The notes below the pieces were generated by a model. It did no database searches. It was given only the letters and a program-made list of their open reading frames with translations, and was not told where the DNA came from. This document shows positions 61,401 to 64,000 of a DNA stretch of 64,000 nucleotides, piece by piece; position 1 is the stretch's first letter; each line of letters begins with the position of its first letter. Position numbers and translations under genes: made by a program. Origin of the DNA: Apostichopus japonicus (taxonomy: Eukaryota; Echinodermata; Holothuroidea; Aspidochirotida; Stichopodidae). The stretch lies in the NCBI RefSeq assembly GCF_037975245.1, contig NC_092564.1:10950484-11014483 (forward strand), given 5' to 3'.

Positions 61401-63227
61401 TTATCTAGTCTGTTTATCTACAAGAACTATTCACCCACTAGGATCCAAACAGGGAAAGGTATTCCTTGGAAAATTCAAGTACGAAACCTCAGATATTGGT
61501 GTAGATACTTTGCAACGCCATGTATATGTTCTAAAGTATGTGATAAAAATTAAAGTCTTTTTGCAAATAAATGTGCTGAATAATTTAGAATATAACACAA
61601 TTGTTCCACTGACTGCCTCCAAGGATCCTGAAGTTGAATCTAAAATGTCTGAAGCTAGTGTTGCTGCTAGTGGTAGGATGTCCAAAGATAGTGGCAAAGC
61701 TAGTGATGATGGGTCTACTGTAATTGAGGTATGTCACTACATATGCACCCTCACACAAGCCTTGAGAACATGCACAACTTTGTGGTGATTTTTATCTCTT
61801 TCTGATTGTATCAGCGCAGTAATATTTCAAAATGTCTCCAAATCTCTCTACTCAAGCTCACTTTAAAGGCCTGTCCTGTCACTCTGTCCTTTACAGGGCT
61901 TAACATTAATTTCCCTTGCACTGTCTTGTGGAGTATTGTAAGTTCTTGCCATAATTAGCAGTACTTATTCACTATACGGTAGGTTTTACATTAATACGTT
62001 AAAGAAACTGCACCATTTTTGATGTCACAAATATTGAGATTATGCGGATAGTCAAATAATTTAGTCCACCAACCATTGCATTCTGATTTACCTTAAGATC
62101 ACTCACTGTATATTTCTGGACCTACTATTTTCAGCATCTTTGATGTGCACAGTTTTGTCATTGAGCTCTGATCTTAAAAAATAAATTGTTGAAGTGGTTG
62201 TGTGATTTGCTGAGTTTTTTCCCTCCCTTTGCCAGTTCTGACCGATAGTTTTGTATAAACGATTAATATTAAAAGTGCTTTCAGTATAGCTTTTTCGTGC
62301 AGACAAGGGTTCTGTCAAAACATAAAATTACTGGCATTCTCAAAGGGTATTGAGGAGGCTGGGGTCCAGATTATATCAAAACCAACTGAGAGTGCACAAA
62401 CCTTGCAAAGAAAGAAAGAAAAAATCATTATTTAGTTTAACAAATAGATTGGAATGCTCAAAGGACATTAAATTTGCATTGCATTAAATTTAACATAGTT
62501 TTTTCTTGTGGCTGCTTAAAAAGTTCCTAGACCTGAATTTGGAATTAAAAACATTTATTTCCTTTGTTAAATTATAATAACACATTGTTGGAAGGTAAGA
62601 AATTGCAGTTGCACCAGCTATGTTTGTGTTTGCTGTGAATCCACCTACTCTAGACAGAAATCAGTGGATGATCTTCAACTATGAGTGGCAAAGAAACAAA
62701 TACAGTACTTGCCTTTCTTTTTGGGGGAAGGGGGAGGGAGGGGACTAGTAGGGGTGGGTAGGTGGGAGATTAAAACAAAGTTTGGATCTCTGACAGGAGA
62801 CGTTTGAAGACTCGGAAAACATTCCCATCAGACCAGTGCATCACGGTCATTAGAAATAGGCAACCATTGTTGTGTTGGTTGTCTATGGAAACTTTTGACA
62901 AGCTTGATACATAACGTTCGCTTATGGAATGAGCTCTTGTGTGTGAACTAAATAAAATTGTTTGGTACTTACTACAATCAACTGCTTATGTTGGCACTAT
63001 AATGCAAATGACACATTTGATTTAAGATTTCAAAACCCACAGAGTTATTCCTCAAATTAGTTTGCAAATGAACAAGCCAAGATACCCTGATGGATTTTTC
63101 CATCAAATGAAAGTCATTGACCGATTTTATTTCTCGCAGGACCAATTAAGTAGACAGTCTACACGGGTATCTCAAGAGAAGTCTGTGAAACCATCTCCAC
63201 CAGACACCCCTAAGAGAGGGAGGAAAG
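43483..63227 (+). CDS. Coiled-coil protein, 5' part: 12 coding exons, continues beyond window
   Basis: Exons: 43483-43767 (start ATG 43528 in an excellent CCCACCATGG context), 44473-44544, 47098-47226, 48215-48411, 49450-49535, 50526-50626, 51944-52111, 59391-59457, 59737-59843, 60765-60878, 61624-61728, 63140-63227. Borders are GT-AG and all phases agree, giving 491 residues so far. Residues 1-60 are acidic. From about 60 to 390 the sequence is rich in Glu, Lys, Leu and Gln with heptad-like spacing (for example LEQIDDLNLEIKERDEEIER), as in long coiled coils. From about 400 it becomes Ser-rich and acidic (WASDSEEEGEIISSPHSSSR), then basic near PPDTPKRGRK. No catalytic motif or membrane segment is seen. 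I do not recognise the orthologue; a structural, cytoskeletal or ciliary role is only a guess. The 3' end lies to the right. Confidence 0.85.
45050..45390 (+). repeat. Two-copy direct repeat of about 200 bp in intron 2
   Basis: Both units contain CACATTGTTGTAC.GCTGAA, TATATTAGGCCTTC, ATTGTACTGGTGTTCAGG and AAGTTTGTTTGATTGCC. They start near 45050 and 45251. The copies have drifted by substitutions and short deletions. Confidence 0.75.
46640..46995 (+). mobile_element. Penelope-like element 3' end, copy A, with hammerhead-like motif
   Basis: A pyrimidine-rich lead, then conserved sequence shared with 48690-48945, ending TAGTGGATAAGCAGTTTGCT and a T-rich tail. At 46894-46924 it reads CTGAAGA, then a 5-bp stem GATCC/GGATC closed by TGCTA, then GAAACGTC. 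This order matches the hammerhead-type core known from Penelope-like elements, except for one extra A before the stem. No reverse transcriptase is present, so it is a 5'-truncated copy. It lies in intron 2 of the coiled-coil gene. Confidence 0.65.
48690..48945 (+). mobile_element. Penelope-like element 3' end, copy B, motif decayed
   Basis: The same element as at 46640-46995, in the same orientation, in intron 4 of the coiled-coil gene. It begins within the shared CTTCTCTCCATCCCTTGTCT block and ends with the same AGTGGATAAGCAGTTTGC tail. The motif region reads TTGACGA, GATCC TGCTA GGATC, then GAAC instead of GAAAC, so both core strands carry changes. Confidence 0.65.
52125..52460 (+). repeat. 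Minisatellite of about 45-bp units beside a splice donor
   Basis: About eight units built on AAAGTGCACATCATTCACTT followed by GAATTTTCTGTGGG and a short A/T spacer. The first recognisable unit starts about 14 bp after the donor of the exon ending at 52111. Units differ by scattered substitutions. Nothing coding. Confidence 0.9.
53179..53192. repeat. G14 homopolymer
   Basis: Lies in the 7.3 kb intron between the exons ending at 52111 and starting at 59391, next to CTCGCAAGAGGTCCTACC. Other long G/C runs are discussed as a finding. Confidence 0.8.
55562..57066 (+). repeat. Intronic minisatellite, 193-203 bp units with AGGGG runs
   Basis: About eight tandem units in the 7.3 kb intron of the coiled-coil gene. 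The marker GGCAGAAAGCATATGGTGCA recurs at spacings of 203, 203, 198, 194, 193 and 198 bp. Each unit has an (AGGGG)n-type block, then TTATATGGGAAAGGGGGAG, ACAAACATGTATATATCTTG, GGCAGAAAGC and CAGGGGTAAGTATTTGGGCA. A diverged ancestral unit with a longer spacer starts near 55345, and the last unit decays near 57044. Open frames through it are artefacts of repetition. Confidence 0.95.
58621..58642. repeat. (TAGTT)n short tandem repeat
   Basis: Three to four TAGTT units (tagtttagtttagtttag). Confidence 0.75.
58749..59143 (+). mobile_element. Full-length tRNA-derived SINE with target duplication
   Basis: The tRNA-like head has an A box (TGGTCAAGTGGTTAAGG, from 58760) and a B box (GGTTCGAGCCC, 58804-58814). 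The next block, GTCCTTGGGCAAGGCGCTTT then CTCTCTTCACCCAGGTGTAT, is a central sequence found in SINEs of many marine animals. A body of about 200 bp ends in an ACTTTAACTTTTAAC tail. Flanks ATCATATTA (58740-58748) and ATCGTATTA (59144-59152) match at 8 of 9 positions. It lies 250 bp before an exon of the coiled-coil gene. I do not assign a SINE family name. Confidence 0.88.
60103..60117. repeat. G15 homopolymer in an intron
   Basis: GGGCGGGGGGGGGGGGGGG-type run between the exons ending at 59843 and starting at 60765. Confidence 0.8.
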
Positions 63228-63826
63228 GTAATAATTGTTTACAGCCCCTCACATTTATGTATCTCAACACAAATATCGCACCAATTACCCACTATGAGGT
63301 TCCTGGTAGTCTCTTAGTACTTACCCTGCCATCATATGACACAGGTCATGTCTAGTGCTAACCTAATTAACATTTCAGCGTACTCACTAAATTTTACGGT
63401 ACCTTATGCTCTTGTATCTCTGGCATCAAACATGTGATAAATAACTTAAAATGCATAGTATTGTGATATATGAGAATTTTCTCCTTTTTGACAGTTTCCA
63501 TTTGAGGGAAAGGGAATTGTGGATTATCCCTCAGGCCCGATGAGAAGTGGGATGGATCAGTGAGATAAAGCCCTTTGGCACATGCCAGTGAGGGATTCCT
63601 GGAAAATGTGGGATAAAAATAGTGTATTCTCATTTTAAGAATGTACTTGAGGAAAACCGAAGGGTGTAAAAAGAATAGGGTGCCCTTTGAGATATTTATC
63701 TCTGAGGCATGACCTCTATCTCCATGCCTCTGATTGTTCTCAAGCTGTGGGGGGGGGGGCGGTATTAAAGGGTGTGAAGACTCGTGCACAAAGAAACGTC
63801 TCATGCCGGTAATCTGACCTAGTTTC

Positions 63827-64000
63827 GAATGAGGTGTGACAAGTGTTAGACACCACCATCGATCCCAGAAACTACACACACAGCTTGCTACCTTCGGTAA
63901 TTAGACACTAGTGTAGTCAATACATACAGCTATGGTCAATACCCACAGCACAGTGTACATAGCAGGGAATGAGGTGTAACAGAAGTGTTAGACACCACCA
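63827..64000. repeat. Start of a repeat with period about 140, cut by window end
   Basis: GAATGAGGTGTGACAAGTGT and GTTAGACACCACCA at 63827-63860 recur at 63967-64000 (GAATGAGGTGTAACAGAAGT...). The window ends inside the second unit, so a longer array may follow. Confidence 0.65.

Overview
The window looks like AT-rich nuclear DNA of a marine invertebrate animal, most likely a non-vertebrate deuterostome such as an echinoderm or hemichordate. This rests on spliced genes with GT-AG introns, a BTB-BACK-Kelch gene, a FAST-kinase-domain gene, a CD20/MS4A-like four-span membrane gene, tRNA-derived SINEs, Tx1-like LINE fragments, Penelope-type 3' ends and hAT-type MITEs. The species call is inference; no rRNA or mitochondrial marker is present. 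There is no prokaryotic signal (no operons, CRISPR or IS elements).

Layout. 1-5 kb: a repeat nest with two copies of a dispersed repeat of at least 0.7 kb, hAT-like ends and poly-C/G runs. 6.3-8.5 kb (minus): one long Kelch-like coding exon. 8.5-17.9 kb: no gene recognised, apart from one very long (TA)n tract. 17.9-19.0 kb: two hAT-type MITEs, one inserted in the other, each with a perfect 8-bp target duplication. 22.0-28.9 kb (minus): a complete FASTK-family gene of five coding exons plus a probable leader exon. 29.7-31.7 kb: a broken Tx1-like LINE and a minus-strand SINE. 32.1-37.5 kb (minus): a five-exon gene for a 253-residue four-transmembrane protein, assembled from short exons that all join in phase 0. 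37.5-43.4 kb: intergenic DNA with a TIR element carrying telomere-like repeats, a 0.5 kb direct duplication and an X-box-like palindrome. 43.5 kb to the window end (plus): the 5' part of a coiled-coil gene, 12 exons and 491 codons so far, whose introns hold two Penelope-type 3' ends, two minisatellites and a SINE.

The four genes share no obvious pathway. Kelch-like proteins are usually Cullin-3 substrate adaptors, FASTK-family proteins act on mitochondrial RNA, MS4A-like proteins are membrane tetraspans, and the coiled-coil gene is unrecognised. The most unusual content is in the repeats: the nested MITEs and their shared hairpin module, the hammerhead-like motifs, and an intronic minisatellite in which each unit carries G-runs and a plausible mini-exon.
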